DNA of 33,189 nt from a bacterium (GCA_024743355.1 JANSWS010000034.1:1-33189), one strand, 5' to 3'. Shown: positions 25,680 to 33,189, counted from the first letter of the stretch. Notes: a model not told the origin generated them from the letters alone. Numbers and translations are program-made.

Positions 25680-26204
25680 ATGAACCCTGGAAACGACTCC
25701 ACGCTAGAGAAGACCGTTGTCGATGTATACCTCCGCGCCTGCCAGAATCAGCTGGACGAGGGATTGACGACCATCGACCACTGTCTGCGACAACTAAACG
25801 ATCAGCAGCTTTGGTGGCGTCCCGCAAACGAAATGAACAGTATTGCGAATCTAATGCTGCACCTGTGCGGCAACCTGCGACAGTGGTTGATTAGTGGCCT
25901 GAGCGGAGAAGCCGATTACCGGCGTCGACAGCAGGAATTCGACGATCGCAGCGGACGCTCCAGAGAAGAACTCTTCCAAGCCCTAAAAGCAACCATTGAA
26001 GAAGCCCAAGCGCAGCTACAGTCTCAAAACGCGGAAAGCCTGCTCCGGATTCGCCATGTCCAGCAATTCGACATCGATGGCTTCCAAACCAGCTTCGACT
26101 CGATTTGTCATTTTCGTGGCCACGTTCAGGAAATCGTGCACATAACCCGCTGCCTTTGTGGACAATCCTACCAGTTCCTTTTTGTTCCTAAGAATCCCGA
26201 CTGA
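25680..26204 (+). CDS. DinB/DUF1572-like four-helix protein
   Basis: A 174-residue protein from the ATG; a GTG six bases earlier is the alternative start. The sequence resembles the DUF1572 branch of the DinB superfamily, four-helix bundles that bind a metal ion and in some members transfer thiols. Helix 1 (VVDVYLRACQNQLDEGLTTI) is followed by LNDQQLWWRPANEMNSIANL, which is typical. Likely metal ligands are His in NLMLHLCGNLRQW and the histidines of CHFRGHVQEIVHITR. No signal peptide is visible. The function of DUF1572 proteins is not known. It is the first of three plus-strand genes; the dehydrogenase starts 20 bases after its stop. Confidence 0.85.
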   Translation: MNPGNDSTLEKTVVDVYLRACQNQLDEGLTTIDHCLRQLNDQQLWWRPANEMNSIANLMLHLCGNLRQWLISGLSGEADYRRRQQEFDDRSGRSREELFQALKATIEEAQAQLQSQNAESLLRIRHVQQFDIDGFQTSFDSICHFRGHVQEIVHITRCLCGQSYQFLFVPKNPD

Positions 26205-26224
26205 CCCGCTGGAAGAAACGGCCC

Positions 26225-27217
26225 ATGACAAGGCGACAAAAACTCGTAATCTGCTACCCAGTTGAACAAAGACACCTGCAGATGTTCTCCAGCCGTCTCC
26301 CTGAGTTGGAGATTATCAATGCAGGTCAGGAAGGTGTGGCGGATGCATTGCAGGATGCCGATCTATTCGTGGGGCATGCCAAGGTTCCGGTCGACTGGGA
26401 TTCGGTCGTCCGCCGCGGACGACTGCAGATGATACAAAGCTCAGCTGCCGGATTAGATCACTGCCTGGTGCCTTCGGTGATTGCCTCCGATATAGTCGTC
26501 TGCAGTGCCTCAGGACTATTTGCAAATCAGGTCGCCGAACAGGCGCTTGCTCTTTTACTGGGTTTGCTCCGCGGGCTGCCAACATTTTTTCGACAGTCAT
26601 TGAAACGCGAATATGTGCGACGTCCCACGGATGACCTGCATGGCAAACGCATCGGTATTGTCGGCTTTGGGGGCAATGGGCGACGGCTGGCGGCAGTATT
26701 GCAAGCCTTTCAAGTCGAGCTCAACGCAAATGACTATTTTCCAGTTCGTAAACCCGACTATGTGAGTGAGTTGCTGCCTGCCGACCAGTTACTTTCTCTG
26801 GCAGCCAAGAGTGACATCCTGATTCTGTGCCTGCCACTGAACCGTCACACTCATCAAATTATCGATGCTTCAGTGATTCAAGCCATGCCGGCCGGGAGCT
26901 ATCTCATTAATGTGGCTCGCGGACAGGTCGTTCAGGAGGACCATCTGGTCGCGGCGCTACAATCTGGTCAGCTGGCAGCGGCGGGACTGGACGTCACCTA
27001 TGTGGAACCATTGCCCGCTGAGAGCCCCCTCTGGAACCTAGAAAATGTACTCATCAGCCCCCATGTGGGGGCGCAGTCCGCATCCCGAGTAGATGACTCG
27101 ACCCGCTTGGCATGCGAAAATCTGCGGCGATTTCTGGACGGCCAGCCGCTCTTGAATCTTGTCGACAAAGATCTCGGTTTTCCGCATCCCGACGTCATGG
27201 CCATCAACCAGCCCTAA
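26225..27217 (+). CDS. D-isomer-specific 2-hydroxyacid dehydrogenase family protein
   Basis: A 330-residue NAD(P)-dependent oxidoreductase. The nucleotide-binding loop is GKRIGIVGFGGNGRRL (140-155), and an Asp at 170 after the second beta strand suggests NAD preference. Catalytic residues are Arg232 (INVARGQVV), Glu261 (DVTYVEPLP) and His280 (ISPHVGAQS). The substrate-binding N-terminal half includes QSSAAGLDHC and ASGLFANQVAEQALALLLGLLR. The exact 2-hydroxy or 2-oxo acid cannot be told; family members include phosphoglycerate, glyoxylate/hydroxypyruvate and lactate dehydrogenases. GGAAG lies about nine bases before the ATG. It follows the DinB-like gene by 20 bases and precedes the kinase by 89 bases. 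Confidence 0.92.
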   Translation: MTRRQKLVICYPVEQRHLQMFSSRLPELEIINAGQEGVADALQDADLFVGHAKVPVDWDSVVRRGRLQMIQSSAAGLDHCLVPSVIASDIVVCSASGLFANQVAEQALALLLGLLRGLPTFFRQSLKREYVRRPTDDLHGKRIGIVGFGGNGRRLAAVLQAFQVELNANDYFPVRKPDYVSELLPADQLLSLAAKSDILILCLPLNRHTHQIIDASVIQAMPAGSYLINVARGQVVQEDHLVAALQSGQLAAAGLDVTYVEPLPAESPLWNLENVLISPHVGAQSASRVDDSTRLACENLRRFLDGQPLLNLVDKDLGFPHPDVMAINQP

Positions 27218-27306
27218 TCGCCAAAGCATTGGCTGGTCCGACGCGGAGCGTTATAGTCAGAGATTCAACACACCCCACGATACCTACGCGCGTCGTAGGA
27301 AAATGT

Positions 27307-28449
27307 ATGCCCACAACAACCATGACCGATCAAGGCAAGACACAGGCCTTCCAAGACGGCATCGCGACCAATACCTCCGAGTCCCTGGTGGAACGCTACC
27401 GGGCTCTATTGAACCGACAAAGAGTTCAATGGACGACCTACCATCGTTTCGAAAGAGAACTTGGCAGTGGAGGTCAGGGAACGGTCTACCTGAGCTATCG
27501 GCGAGGTGCGGATGGCTTCAACCAGCCGGTCGCTATGAAAGTCTTCTCGCCGGAACGCTTTCACAATAGCCGCTCCTATCAGAAGTCAATGGAACGCGTG
27601 GCCCACGTTGCATCGCGGATTGCCACAATCCAACATGACAATCTGCTGGATGTCCAAGACTTCGTCGACCAGAATCGCATTCGCATCATGGTGATGGAGT
27701 GGATTGACGGCTATGACCTAAGACAGCTATTGAACGTCGAACGATTAGATCTCGTGCGGCGTTTGGCGAAACCGAATGTGTGGGACTACATCAATCGCGT
27801 GATCGCCACTTTCGGCCCCGAACAGACGCGGATCAAGGCAGGCGTAGCAGTAGCCATTGTCCGCGACTGCCTGGCAGCTTTGGGAGCCTTGCACCGCGAG
27901 GGAATCGTGCACGGCGACATCAAGCCAGCCAACATCATGCTGAAGAAAACTGGCAACGGCAAGTTGATCGACATGGGATCCGCGTTTGAGCTGGACAATC
28001 CGCCGGACAAGCGGGCTTGCACACCCGCTTATGCGGCCCCAGAGGTGCTCGAGGGCGCCAGTTGTAATGAGCGGAGCGACTTGGCCAGCTTGGGATACGT
28101 ACTCATCGAAATGCTGGCTGGTCGCCCCTGCTTCGACCTGGAAATGGACTACCGTTCCCTGTTGGAAGCCAAGCGTACGATGCCGCACCGTTTGGTAGAC
28201 TTCCTGCCACCCGACGTGGTTTGCAACAACCACCTGATGAATCTCTGCAAACGATTGATCGCGGCCGATCCCATGAAGCGCTTTGCGGATGCGGAGGCCG
28301 CGGAACTAAAGGAAGGCGGAGCGGCGGAATTCCATCGCCAGCTGATTTTCGGCGATCTAGCCAGCGAGTATGGCAATGATATTCGCGTGCTGCTCAAAGA
28401 AGTCTGCCGAATCGATATGAACGACCCGCAACCCGAAGCGGATGCATAG
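27307..28449 (+). CDS. Serine/threonine protein kinase, Hanks type
   Basis: A 380-residue soluble kinase from the ATG at 27307, which has AGGA six bases upstream; a longer frame from 27112 would overlap the dehydrogenase and is not credible. The catalytic domain starts near residue 45: the glycine-rich loop is GSGGQGTVY (53-61), the ATP lysine is K78 in VAMKVF, the catalytic loop is HGDIKPANIM (202-211) with D204 and N209, the metal Asp is D222 in LIDMGS, and APE is at 244-246. Thus HRD is HGD and DFG is DMG, while the essential residues are kept. An insert of about 40 residues (140-180) lies before the helix preceding the catalytic loop. The C-terminal 40 residues after the kinase domain are acidic and unassigned. 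No membrane segment or sensor domain is present. Confidence 0.92.
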   Translation: MPTTTMTDQGKTQAFQDGIATNTSESLVERYRALLNRQRVQWTTYHRFERELGSGGQGTVYLSYRRGADGFNQPVAMKVFSPERFHNSRSYQKSMERVAHVASRIATIQHDNLLDVQDFVDQNRIRIMVMEWIDGYDLRQLLNVERLDLVRRLAKPNVWDYINRVIATFGPEQTRIKAGVAVAIVRDCLAALGALHREGIVHGDIKPANIMLKKTGNGKLIDMGSAFELDNPPDKRACTPAYAAPEVLEGASCNERSDLASLGYVLIEMLAGRPCFDLEMDYRSLLEAKRTMPHRLVDFLPPDVVCNNHLMNLCKRLIAADPMKRFADAEAAELKEGGAAEFHRQLIFGDLASEYGNDIRVLLKEVCRIDMNDPQPEADA

Positions 28450-29331
28450 CCATCCGGCGGTGAAATTCAGCCAAGCAAAGGCCAGAAAATGAGCGGCATC
28501 CTGCCGCATAAACTAGCATTCATTGCTAGCTGTTCTCAATTTCACTCACAGGCGGGACAGGTCGTCCAGGCCAGAACATAAACTCTCTGCAGGCTAGCGA
28601 TTGCAGTGCAAACAATCTGTCTGTGAGGAATCTTCCAGGGTTTTTAAAAGGCCGTCCCTGGCCAAGGGATCATCCTTGCCACGCCGAAGCGGACACATCA
28701 ATATCTGCTTATACGATCTTGTTGTGCGAAGCGGGAAAAGTTCCCGAGCAATCCGGTCAGCACGTTTCCTGCGGCCACCTTTGCACTTCGCAAGCGTCCT
28801 AGGGGTGCAGAATGGAAATCATCGTCGGTTTCGCCTGGGTCTGAAGAGGAGTTAAAAGACCGAAGCCAAACGCGGAAAGTGTCATTTAAAACTAGCTACT
28901 TCAAAGTGATCGTGATGCAAAACTAGTAAGAAGAGGCTGCAAACTTCAAAGTTGTTTCATCGAAAGGGGGATTGTGTAAACCTAGACTAGGCTTGTCAAG
29001 CGATCGCAATTAATTTTGCGATGTTGCACGAACGAGCTTGGAGAGTTTTCCACAATCCGTGCGCATCATGCTTGAGGCATTTTATTAAGCCGAGCGTTCA
29101 CCGAACGCTGTCGTTTGCCAGCGGCGGACCGCGTTGAAAAATATTTTTTCGTTCGGATGTCCTGGAACAACTTTCTGTCAGTCCAGTCATGCGAATCAAA
29201 AAAACATCTAGACTTCAAGTTACGATCGATACTTGGTATATACAAGCAAATGGGCAGCGGCTCCTAGCGCAGATCGCCTATCAACCTCAGCCGTCGTTTT
29301 TGCATGCATGTTAGTTCGGGTTGGATAGATC
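28450..29331. other. Long intergenic region before the glycosyltransferase; no supported gene
   Basis: These 882 bases contain no convincing protein gene: the longest plus-strand frame (28601-28855) is Arg/Ser-rich without motifs or a good start site. Perfect inverted repeats are CTAGCA/TGCTAG (28513-28529), CGGGAA/TTCCCG with a three-base loop (28732-28746) and ATCGCAA/TTGCGAT (29003-29022). ACTTCAAAGT occurs twice (28898-28907 and 28943-28952) and AAAACTAG twice (28888-28895 and 28919-28926). The last 200 bases are AT-rich, and TTCAAG (29214-29219) with TATATA (29237-29242) 17 bases apart is a weak promoter candidate for the glycosyltransferase. A small RNA or long leader is possible. Confidence 0.4.
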
Positions 29332-30150
29332 TTGGCAAGCGATTCAAATTCAGAACTTGATTCCAAGCAAGAACGCGACTTGCACCTCAGCAATTTGCAG
29401 GCCAGCCGACTTGGTCAAGTGCTGACTGATGATGTCTGCCGCCGTCTGGGAATTTTTGCGATCCCTGAAGGCTTTCGTCTAAGCGTCGTCATTCCTGTGT
29501 TCAACGAAGTTGCCACCGTACTCGATGTGCTACAACGAGTGCGCAGCACGGGCTTGCCTTTGGAAATCATTCTGGTGGATGATGGGAGCAACGATGGCAC
29601 GCGGGATAAGCTGAGCGGGCTTCCGGAAGCCGACGACTTAAAGATCATCTTTCATCCCAGTAATATGGGCAAAGGCGCGGCACTGCGGACCGGATTTGCG
29701 CACGCCACCGGGACTGCAGTGGTCGTGCAAGACGCGGACCTGGAGTATGACCCCGATGATTTCCGGCTGCTGATTCAACCCATCATTGAAGACACTGCCG
29801 ACGTCGTCTATGGCACGCGTTACGGGCATCATGACCGTCCGGTTCCTCCCCTGTGGCACGTCATGGTCAATCGATTCATCACGCGACTGGCGAATATCCG
29901 AACGGGACTCTACTTGAGTGACGTGGAGACCTGCTACAAAGTCATCAAGCGTGAGTTAATTCAAGAGCTGGCTCCGGGATTGAAGGAAAACCGTTTTGGA
30001 ATCGAAATAGAAATCACCATCAAGCTCGCTCGAAAGCGAGCGCGGTTCTACGAGCGACATATCCGCTACGACCGACGCAGCTTCGAAGAGGGCAAGAAGA
30101 TTGGTTGGCGCGATGGGGTTCGGGCCCTGTACTGCATGGTTCGCTATTGA
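29332..30150 (+). CDS. Family 2 glycosyltransferase, polyprenyl-phosphate glycosyltransferase-like
   Basis: A 272-residue GT-A-fold glycosyltransferase without membrane segments. The first available start is a TTG; an in-frame TAG six bases upstream excludes anything longer, and no strong Shine-Dalgarno sequence is seen. GT2 motifs are LSVVIPVFNEVATV (50-63), IILVDDGSNDGT (79-90), HPSNMGKGAALRTGFAHATG (108-127) and the metal-binding DAD at 134-136 in VVVQDADLEYDPDD. The C-terminal segments SDVETCYKVIKRE, RFGIEIEITIKLARK and YDRRSFEEGKKIGWRDG place it with dolichyl/polyprenyl-phosphate mannose or glucose synthase-like enzymes, which load a sugar from a nucleotide donor onto a lipid carrier at the cytoplasmic face. 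Lacking a membrane anchor, it may act with a separate membrane protein. It precedes the MerR/TPR gene by 63 bases. Confidence 0.9.
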   Translation: MASDSNSELDSKQERDLHLSNLQASRLGQVLTDDVCRRLGIFAIPEGFRLSVVIPVFNEVATVLDVLQRVRSTGLPLEIILVDDGSNDGTRDKLSGLPEADDLKIIFHPSNMGKGAALRTGFAHATGTAVVVQDADLEYDPDDFRLLIQPIIEDTADVVYGTRYGHHDRPVPPLWHVMVNRFITRLANIRTGLYLSDVETCYKVIKRELIQELAPGLKENRFGIEIEITIKLARKRARFYERHIRYDRRSFEEGKKIGWRDGVRALYCMVRY

Positions 30151-30213
30151 TGAGTGGCAGTTTTGAACTGGGAGGAAGCACGGCCTTCTTCCATCTCGCC
30201 GAGAAGACGGAAC

Positions 30214-31146
30214 ATGGAATCTGACGACCTCGCTGCAAGACAACTCTATAGCCCAGCCATGCTGGCGGAATTGCTGGGTGTCTCCGTAAGAACAGTTCGC
30301 CGCTGGCAGCGGGCGGGATTCATTCACCCGGTCTCGGAGGTCATGCAGCTACCACAATTCGACTTTGCAGGGCTGGCGACGGCACGGCAATTGGCCACTT
30401 GGATGCGCCAGGGTGCGAGCGTCTCGTCCATTCAGGCTCAGCTCGACGCGCTGCGTGCCCGGGTGGGCCAGCACACACGCATCGAGGATCTGCCTATCAC
30501 CGCCGATGGCAAGCATCTTTTGCTGCGGGAAGGCAGCCACTACCTGGAGGCCTCCGGCCAGTTTCGATTTGGCTTCCATGCCTCCGATGCTGACACAGCC
30601 CAGCATCCCGCCACGATTCGTATCGCGGACGCATCTCCCTCAGGTCCATTTCCGCATCCAAACAGCTCCACGGAACTCTCGCTGGACGACATGTTGGAAC
30701 AAGCCATGGCGGCGGAAGACGAGGAGGACTTTGAAAGCGCCGTACGTTGGTATCGCTGCGCTTTAAGCGCTCACGGCCCGAGTGCTGACCTGTGCTTTCA
30801 GCTTGCGGAATTGCTGTATCGCGCGGGCGATACGAATGCGGCCCGAGAAAGATATTTCACCGCGATCGAAATTGATCCCGATCTGGTCGAGGCACGAGCC
30901 AACTTGGGCTGTGTGCTGATCGAGTGCAACCAGCTTGATCTGGCAATCGCCGCCTTCGAAGGTGCTCTCGAACAGTATCCCGACTATGCCGACGTACACT
31001 TCCATTTGGCGCGAGCGTTAGATGAATACGGTGAGTCGGGGCGGGCAGCAGAGCACTGGCAACGCTTTCTCGAACTCGCGCCGGCCAGTCCTTGGGCTGA
31101 CGAAGCCAACGCACGCTTGAAAGAACATGTGCCTCTGCAATTCTAG
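30214..31146 (+). CDS. MerR-type helix-turn-helix protein with TPR repeats
   Basis: A 310-residue protein from the ATG at 30214, preceded by GAGAAGACGG; a GTG at 30154 would add 20 residues but has no ribosome binding site. Residues about 11-80 are a MerR-like winged-helix domain: LYSPAMLAELLGVSVRTVRRWQ is the DNA-reading helix-turn-helix, and FDFAGLATARQLATWMRQGASVSSI is the second part. A linker with SHYLEASGQFRFGF follows. Residues about 158-290 hold at least three tetratricopeptide repeats (AVRWYRCALSAHG, ARERYFTAIEIDPDLVEARANLG, AIAAFEGALEQYPDYADVHFHLARAL), a protein-protein interaction scaffold. It is probably a DNA-binding regulator controlled by a partner protein rather than a small ligand; targets are unknown. 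Confidence 0.85.
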   Translation: MESDDLAARQLYSPAMLAELLGVSVRTVRRWQRAGFIHPVSEVMQLPQFDFAGLATARQLATWMRQGASVSSIQAQLDALRARVGQHTRIEDLPITADGKHLLLREGSHYLEASGQFRFGFHASDADTAQHPATIRIADASPSGPFPHPNSSTELSLDDMLEQAMAAEDEEDFESAVRWYRCALSAHGPSADLCFQLAELLYRAGDTNAARERYFTAIEIDPDLVEARANLGCVLIECNQLDLAIAAFEGALEQYPDYADVHFHLARALDEYGESGRAAEHWQRFLELAPASPWADEANARLKEHVPLQF

Positions 31147-31200
31147 CTCCGCAGAGTAACCGTTCACGCTATTCGCTCGCACGGTTCTTTCCTTGAATTT

Positions 31201-31302
31201 TCGTACTCGTACTCAATCGCTTGCGATGGTACTCGTACTCCTACTCGAAGGCTAATTGTCGAGTAAGGAGTACGAGTACCGCTTCGCTGAGTACGAGTAC
31301 GA
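31201..31302. repeat. Nested palindromic GTACTCGTACTC repeat
   Basis: The outer arms are perfect 15-base complements, TCGTACTCGTACTCA (31201-31215) and TGAGTACGAGTACGA (31288-31302). The inner arms, 31228-31247 and 31260-31280, are complementary apart from one extra A, around a 12-base loop. Between outer and inner left arms sits a small hairpin, ATCGC-TT-GCGAT (31216-31227); between the right arms is GCTTCGC (31281-31287). The core GTACTCGTACTC thus occurs twice in each orientation. I recall similar sequences as dispersed intergenic repeats in Rhodopirellula, unverified. It could fold as a branched hairpin and act as a two-way terminator, or be a mobile-repeat remnant. Confidence 0.85.
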
Positions 31303-31443
31303 CTTAATTACAGACGCCTACAAGTCTATACTCAAAGTAGCTTAGGCGCAGCCTGGCGGTTGAGTTTGGCACAAGTTGCCTTTGGAATCGCGGTACTCTG
31401 CCAACCAGTGTTCGGTGACATGAGATGGTGCAACACGATCTTT

Positions 31444-31497
31444 GGCTAAGTGGTGCCTAATCCCGTCGAAAACCGGGGCTAACGCCCATACGGCTAA
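31444..31497. repeat. GGCTAA repeat group with a GGGC/GCCC hairpin
   Basis: GGCTAA occurs three times in direct orientation (31444-31449, 31477-31482, 31492-31497). The middle copy is within a small hairpin, GGGC-TAAC-GCCC (31476-31487). The pattern GGGGCTAACGCCC followed by CGGCTAA resembles an intergenic motif I recall as common in planctomycete genomes; that recollection is unverified. It lies just downstream of the OstA-like stop at 31516. Confidence 0.45.
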
Positions 31498-31515
31498 TCG
31501 AATGTGACTGTCCAA

Positions 31516-33189
31516 CTAGCGTTTGCGGGCATCGCGATCAAAAAAGTTCTGTCTTGGATTGGGGATGTCCGTAGTTGGAGGCTGAGATGGCAAGCCGCCT
31601 TGCGGATTCGACCAAGATGAAGGCGGGAGCTGCGTTCCGCCGGGTTGAACTTCTATGCCGCCCGCTGCCAGCCGCAAATCAAAAATCTCGAGCGTTTCCG
31701 GATCGATGGCGACCGAATTGACGTAAGCCTTGAACAGCGAATCACCCGCCTCTCGTGGCGTTCGCTGCAGGTAAGCTGGAATGCGCCCATCGCCTTTGAG
31801 CCTCATTTGATTTTTGGCACGCACATAGGTCAACTGATATCCGTTGCCGAGAAAGTCGCCCGTGTCAGAGATCCCGTTGAAGGCAACATTTCCGGTTGCT
31901 TTGAACTCCCAGGTCTCGTTGTCTCGGCCACCAACCAGCGTGCCTCCGCTGGCAGCGTGCGTACTAAGTTGCTGGGTATCGTAGACCTTTAGTTGATCAC
32001 TGTTCAGCAGAATCTGCTCGGGTTTCAACCGTTCCAGTTCGTCAGGCTGAATTGAATCATCCCAGTTGCTGAGCGGACCGGCCAGTAATTCAACCTTACC
32101 TTCAAAGGTAACTTCCTTGTTGTTCAGGGAGGCAACCATCGAGTCGCGGAATGCCAGGAAAGCACCGTGCAAGCCCGGTGCCGCGCTTTCTTGAACCGAA
32201 GAAGCCATCCTGCCCAAGCTTGTCTGTGAAAGAAAACGCGACTGAATCCATCCGGGGCCACGTCCAATCATTTCCCCTTGCCTTACATGAAAAGTCAGCG
32301 AGGGGAGTTGCATTTCCTCACGACTCTTTCTGTCCCCGAATTGATCTCGCTGCGAGCCGCGTATCCTCACTTGCTGGCTGAGCACAATGCGATCGAGATT
32401 CGCCGAAGGTTGCTCAGTCGCTTGCAGGCTCATGGGCTCGGCCAAGAAAATTTCCATCAGCTGGCTCGTACCAACAACCCACCAAAATTGATCCGGCGCT
32501 GTCCGCATTGCTGCGTCGAACACGATATCACCCTCGATCCGCACAACGCTTCCATTGAATATCATTCTGCCAGCCCATTTGCAGTGCGGAGCCCGGAACC
32601 ATTGAATGGCCTGCAACGATTCCATACCTGCGTTTGGCAACCCGCCGTTGTCTCCATAACCTTCTGCATTTTCAGGACGATCGACGGAGGAACCGCGGGC
32701 AAGCAGAGATTGGGGAATGGTGAATTCTCCAGGATGATCCATCACAACCAAATTGTGTTTTTGGTTTAAGCGAATGCTCTTGCCGGCCAAGAAACCATCG
32801 GCAAACACCATCTTGGCCGGTGCACCTTCGATCTGCAGGTCCGCTTTGCCGTCTTCTTCGGTGGCCAGCAACAACATGTCTCCCTCGACATGCCAAGGCG
32901 TATGCGAAGAGCCGGAGGGTGGCTGCTGGCTGACCTTTACCGGCCCTCCAATCTGTAGTTTATCGACCCAAACGCTTTCTCCAGCCTGCGCGATGACAGC
33001 ACGCAGTTGGTCTCCCTGAATCACAACCGGGGCAGGGGACTGGGTGGGCGCTTTTCCGGGGCCACCACCCAGGGCATTCGGCAGGGGATTGCTACCGGGA
33101 GGCGACAGGTAGGCTGGCCGATCCGCGCCCTCACCTCCGGCGGAACCACTCAAGCGAAGCTGAGCATCGTCGACCGCCTGACTTTCATC
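31516..33189 (-). CDS. OstA/LptA-like protein, 5' end beyond the window
   Basis: The reading frame stays open to the window edge (12 more codons beyond the TTG at 33153), so the N-terminus is missing and at least 558 residues are present. The visible part opens with a Pro/Gly-rich stretch and then repeats short beta-strand segments of the type seen in LptA/OstA: VVIQGDQLRAVI, WHVEGDMLLLA, ADLQIEGAPAKMVFADG, VRIEGDIVFDAAMRT, VTFEGKVELLAG, ILLNSDQLKVYD, WEFKATGNVAFNG and FLGNGYQLTYVRAKNQMRLKGDG. LptA carries lipopolysaccharide through the periplasm; a similar envelope role is inference, and family membership rests on these motifs alone. The C-terminus is Pro/Gln/Asn-rich and basic (NFFDRDARKR). 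It is convergent with the MerR/TPR gene. Confidence 0.6.
   Translation of the reverse strand, partial: DESQAVDDAQLRLSGSAGGEGADRPAYLSPPGSNPLPNALGGGPGKAPTQSPAPVVIQGDQLRAVIAQAGESVWVDKLQIGGPVKVSQQPPSGSSHTPWHVEGDMLLLATEEDGKADLQIEGAPAKMVFADGFLAGKSIRLNQKHNLVVMDHPGEFTIPQSLLARGSSVDRPENAEGYGDNGGLPNAGMESLQAIQWFRAPHCKWAGRMIFNGSVVRIEGDIVFDAAMRTAPDQFWWVVGTSQLMEIFLAEPMSLQATEQPSANLDRIVLSQQVRIRGSQRDQFGDRKSREEMQLPSLTFHVRQGEMIGRGPGWIQSRFLSQTSLGRMASSVQESAAPGLHGAFLAFRDSMVASLNNKEVTFEGKVELLAGPLSNWDDSIQPDELERLKPEQILLNSDQLKVYDTQQLSTHAASGGTLVGGRDNETWEFKATGNVAFNGISDTGDFLGNGYQLTYVRAKNQMRLKGDGRIPAYLQRTPREAGDSLFKAYVNSVAIDPETLEIFDLRLAAGGIEVQPGGTQLPPSSWSNPQGGLPSQPPTTDIPNPRQNFFDRDARKR

Larger units (their letters stand above)
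31147..31515. other. Intergenic region between convergent genes
   Basis: The 369 bases between the MerR/TPR stop and the OstA-like stop contain no gene. They carry the nested palindromic repeat (31201-31302) and the GGCTAA repeat group (31444-31497), annotated separately. Termination of two converging transcripts must occur here or nearby. Confidence 0.6.

Noticed and set aside
27112-27306. N-terminal extension of the kinase overlapping the dehydrogenase gene
   Set aside because: The 65 extra residues are the dehydrogenase sequence read in another frame and show no domain; the ATG at 27307 has a ribosome binding site.
28601-28855. 84-residue plus-strand frame in the long intergenic gap
   Set aside because: Arg/Ser-rich random-looking translation and no ribosome binding site.
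29000-29007. GCGATCGC octamer, the HIP1 element of cyanobacteria
   Set aside because: A single occurrence noticed in this gap; it is part of the ATCGCAA/TTGCGAT hairpin area and gives no evidence of a HIP1-like repeat.
31201-31302. Possible CRISPR array because of repeated GTACTCGTACTC units
   Set aside because: The copies are in opposite orientations with short unequal spacing and no unique spacers, and no cas gene is present.

Overview
The window looks like chromosomal DNA of a planctomycete (Rhodopirellula/Pirellula-like). The grounds are a moderate GC content, a secreted DUF1080 protein, an ammonium transporter with a long secretory N-terminus, a Tat-type sugar isomerase-like protein, a fused MerR/TPR protein, a Hanks-type kinase, and several long proteins I can match only to planctomycete hypotheticals. 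This assignment is inference. I saw no rRNA, tRNA, insertion sequence, CRISPR array or phage gene.

Layout. 1-7.6 kb (mostly minus strand): a small doubtful ORF, an acidic hypothetical protein, the ATP sulfurylase/APS kinase pair cysD-cysNC, rsmG, a HAD phosphatase and a secreted DUF1080 protein. 8.0-10.5 kb (plus): a DsbD-like protein-disulfide reductase whose stop codon overlaps that of the convergent gene. 10.5-20.0 kb (minus): five consecutive genes for a predicted peptide-ligation/transglutaminase system. In transcription order these are a circularly permuted ATP-grasp protein, an alpha-E protein, a transglutaminase-DUF2126 amidoligase, an ATP-grasp/alpha-E fusion and a second transglutaminase. 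20.2-25.4 kb (minus): a YCF48-like propeller protein, a sugar isomerase-like protein, a hypothetical protein and an ammonium transporter. 25.7-31.1 kb (plus): a DinB-like protein, a D-2-hydroxyacid dehydrogenase, a Ser/Thr kinase, a long non-coding gap, a family 2 glycosyltransferase and a MerR/TPR protein. 31.5 kb to the edge (minus): an OstA/LptA-like gene that runs off the window.

The most interesting block is the five-gene operon. It carries two versions of the ATP-grasp plus alpha-E pair (separate and fused) and two transglutaminases, one fused to a glutamine-synthetase-like amidoligase. Families of this kind have been predicted to make and cleave amide or isopeptide bonds on an unknown substrate. 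Neither a substrate peptide nor the Anbu-type peptidase often linked to the system is in this window. The second notable item is the gap between convergent genes at 31147-31515, which holds a nested palindromic GTACTCGTACTC repeat and a separate set of GGCTAA repeats.

Several starts were chosen against the longest open frame because a good Shine-Dalgarno sequence or a family-typical N-terminus supports an internal start: the amidoligase, alpha-E, Amt, kinase and MerR/TPR genes in particular. Rho-independent terminators with U-tracts were not found. Several intergenic gaps instead hold perfect hairpins without U-tracts.
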